Part shown: positions 18,952 to 20,282 of the stretch, one piece after another
Position numbering within the stretch: position 1 is the first letter of the stretch
Layout: every line of letters starts with the position of its first letter
Assembly (NCBI GenBank): GCA_004151065.3
Contig: NWUY0300057625.1
Span: 1-20,282, forward strand
Direction: 5' to 3'
Source of the DNA: Larix sibirica
Lineage: Eukaryota > Streptophyta > Pinopsida > Pinales > Pinaceae
Length of the DNA stretch: 20,282 bases
Program-made: the position numbers and the translations under genes
Notes under the pieces: generated by a model
Seen by the model: the letters and a program-made list of their open reading frames with translations, nothing else
What the model was told of the DNA's origin: nothing
The model's database searches: none

Positions 18952-20215
18952 AATGATCTTGTGGAACCTTCAATAGTTTTTAAAGGCTTCTTACACACAT
19001 GTTTCATCGATAATTGAGATGTAAAGTTCACATACTAGTGGCTATGTATATTAGTGTTTCACTCCTTTGGAGTTGTCTCTCACCTTGATGTTATTTCTTG
19101 ATGGCAATTGCTTATTTATCATGAAGCACTTTTCTAGTATCTATACGATGGAACCATATATTACTTGGAGCAATTATGTTGATCATTGAAAACGTTTTCC
19201 CATTTTGTGCCTTTGCAAACATTCAACCATCTTGACAACTTTAGTGTTTGCTTCTTTATAATGAAGCGCTTGTCCAAATGTTTTTACATCGGCAGTAATT
19301 TTTGCTTGGGGCACTTATGGTGGTCACCAATAAGTTTACCATTTGGTACAAATGCTTCAAATCTTCTTCAACATTAACCCATTTTTCCATCTCGATTGCT
19401 TTGGTGTTTCCTTTTAGGTAATCTAGTTATCTAGTAGCTCAAGTATTGGTCATACTTCAATTAGGCCTTACCTAAAGCCATGTTCCTTCCCTTGCAATTT
19501 TTGTTAGGTATAAAGGAAGTTGCCACAAAGGGGGGTGACATGTAATTCCTACATCACTTCATCTCCAAGTGAATCTTGTGCAGGAAGTATGCATGATTAT
19601 TTGTGCATATTAATAATTAAGTGTGCACATAAATAATTACTTATCAACTTGGTGGTCATCAAAAAACAACATTGGGATTGTCACCCCTCATATTGTATGA
19701 GGGTAATCCAATGACTATGATGACTTATTCAAATTTTGGATCCTACCACGACATAATTTGATTCACATGGCTCAGAATTCCTTGGATAATTAGCATGTAT
19801 CTCATAACGTTTCATTACAGACATATGTTTAGAGTTAGTTAGGGTCCCAATGGGTGATTAAATTGTCAAGATATTGTAAAGTATTATTAAGTGGGATGCA
19901 AAGCCCATTTTGACCCCCTTTAAATACTCAAATGAATCTTAATGCTCCTCTTGGGGATATTATCCCATGTTTTGTGGATTATGGGGACAAATTTCCCTCA
20001 TTTAAGGAATTTATGTCTAATTTCTAGATTCTGGGACATAATCCCCTAATTTTGTGGGCCAAAATCCCTGTTTGATTGATTTTTGTTGGGGAATATGATC
20101 TTTCTAAGGGGGGGTGCACCTCTCTTGTTATCTTTGACTCCTAGAGTTGGCACATTCTTGTGAGGAGAGGTTTGTGACATGGATAAATACTCCTAGAGGT
20201 GGCACACTTCCCCAT
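18952..20215. other. Non-coding AT-rich sequence
   Basis: No gene is supported. The only ORF above 60 codons (19186-19377) lacks a recognisable product and codon pattern. Small features are two similar blocks at about 19590-19640 (GTGCATATTAATAATTAA and GTGCACATAAATAATTAC) and a 17-bp near-repeat at 20138-20154 and 20190-20206 (CTCCTAGAGNTGGCACA). The region may be older retroelement remains. Confidence 0.5.
20138..20206 (+). repeat. Two 17-bp near-identical direct repeats
   Basis: CTCCTAGAGTTGGCACA (20138-20154) and CTCCTAGAGGTGGCACA (20190-20206) differ at one base and start 52 bp apart. The role is unknown. Confidence 0.7.
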
Positions 20216-20282
20216 TGTAACGTCCCCATTATTGACCCCATTACATTCAAATGTAAATGATGTAATATTGTTATAAAATCAT
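20216..20282 (+). mobile_element. Possible start of another LTR, cut by the window edge
   Basis: TGTAACGTCCCC is like the 5' end of many plant gypsy LTRs, which often open with TGTAACG or TGTGACG. With only 67 bp visible there is no second copy, primer site or target duplication to confirm it. Confidence 0.25.

Noticed and set aside
19186-19377. A 63-codon frame in the right flank
   Set aside because: Short, without similarity to known proteins and in AT-rich sequence where such frames arise by chance.

Overview
This looks like plant nuclear DNA from a gene-poor, repeat-filled region. It is AT-rich, it has no bacterial-style genes or operons, and nearly everything recognisable is decayed LTR-retrotransposon. 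The pol gene is of the Ty3/gypsy Tat type: two RNase H domains, an integrase with a GPY motif and no chromodomain. A land plant with a large genome, possibly a gymnosperm, is my best guess; the species cannot be read from the sequence. No intact host gene, rRNA, tRNA or CRISPR array was found.

Layout. Positions 1-1897 and 17449-18286 are two halves of an older element (the 'outer element'). It carries a broken, charged, coiled-coil-like ORF and ends in a purine-rich tract and a probable 3' LTR (18287-18951). A second element (the 'inner element', 1898-17443, about 15.5 kb) split it. The inner element is bounded by a perfect 5-bp target-site duplication, ATGAC (1893-1897 and 17444-17448), and by perfect 7-bp inverted ends, TGTTAGT...ACTAACA.

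The inner element reads: 5' LTR (1898 to about 5062, internally deleted and missing its 3' end), gag (about 5263-6600), protease, an extra RNase H, reverse transcriptase, a degenerate gypsy RNase H, integrase (ending 11148), a short spacer, and a 3' LTR of about 6.05 kb (11397-17443). The LTR is the notable part. Its U3 carries a reading frame of about 4.1 kb (12428-16534) for a protein of over 1,300 residues that resembles no family I recognise. It has a TATA box about 860 bp upstream of its ATG. A second TATA box follows the ORF, in the usual LTR promoter place. The 5' LTR has the same ORF in shortened form. The stop codons of the two copies, where they can be aligned, fall at different sites, so the frame was probably open when the element inserted.

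Everything is now defective: stops (often CAG or CAA changed to TAG or TAA) and single-base frameshifts run through gag-pol and both LTR ORFs. From 18952 to 20282 there is AT-rich non-coding sequence, with a possible start of another LTR at the right edge (20216).
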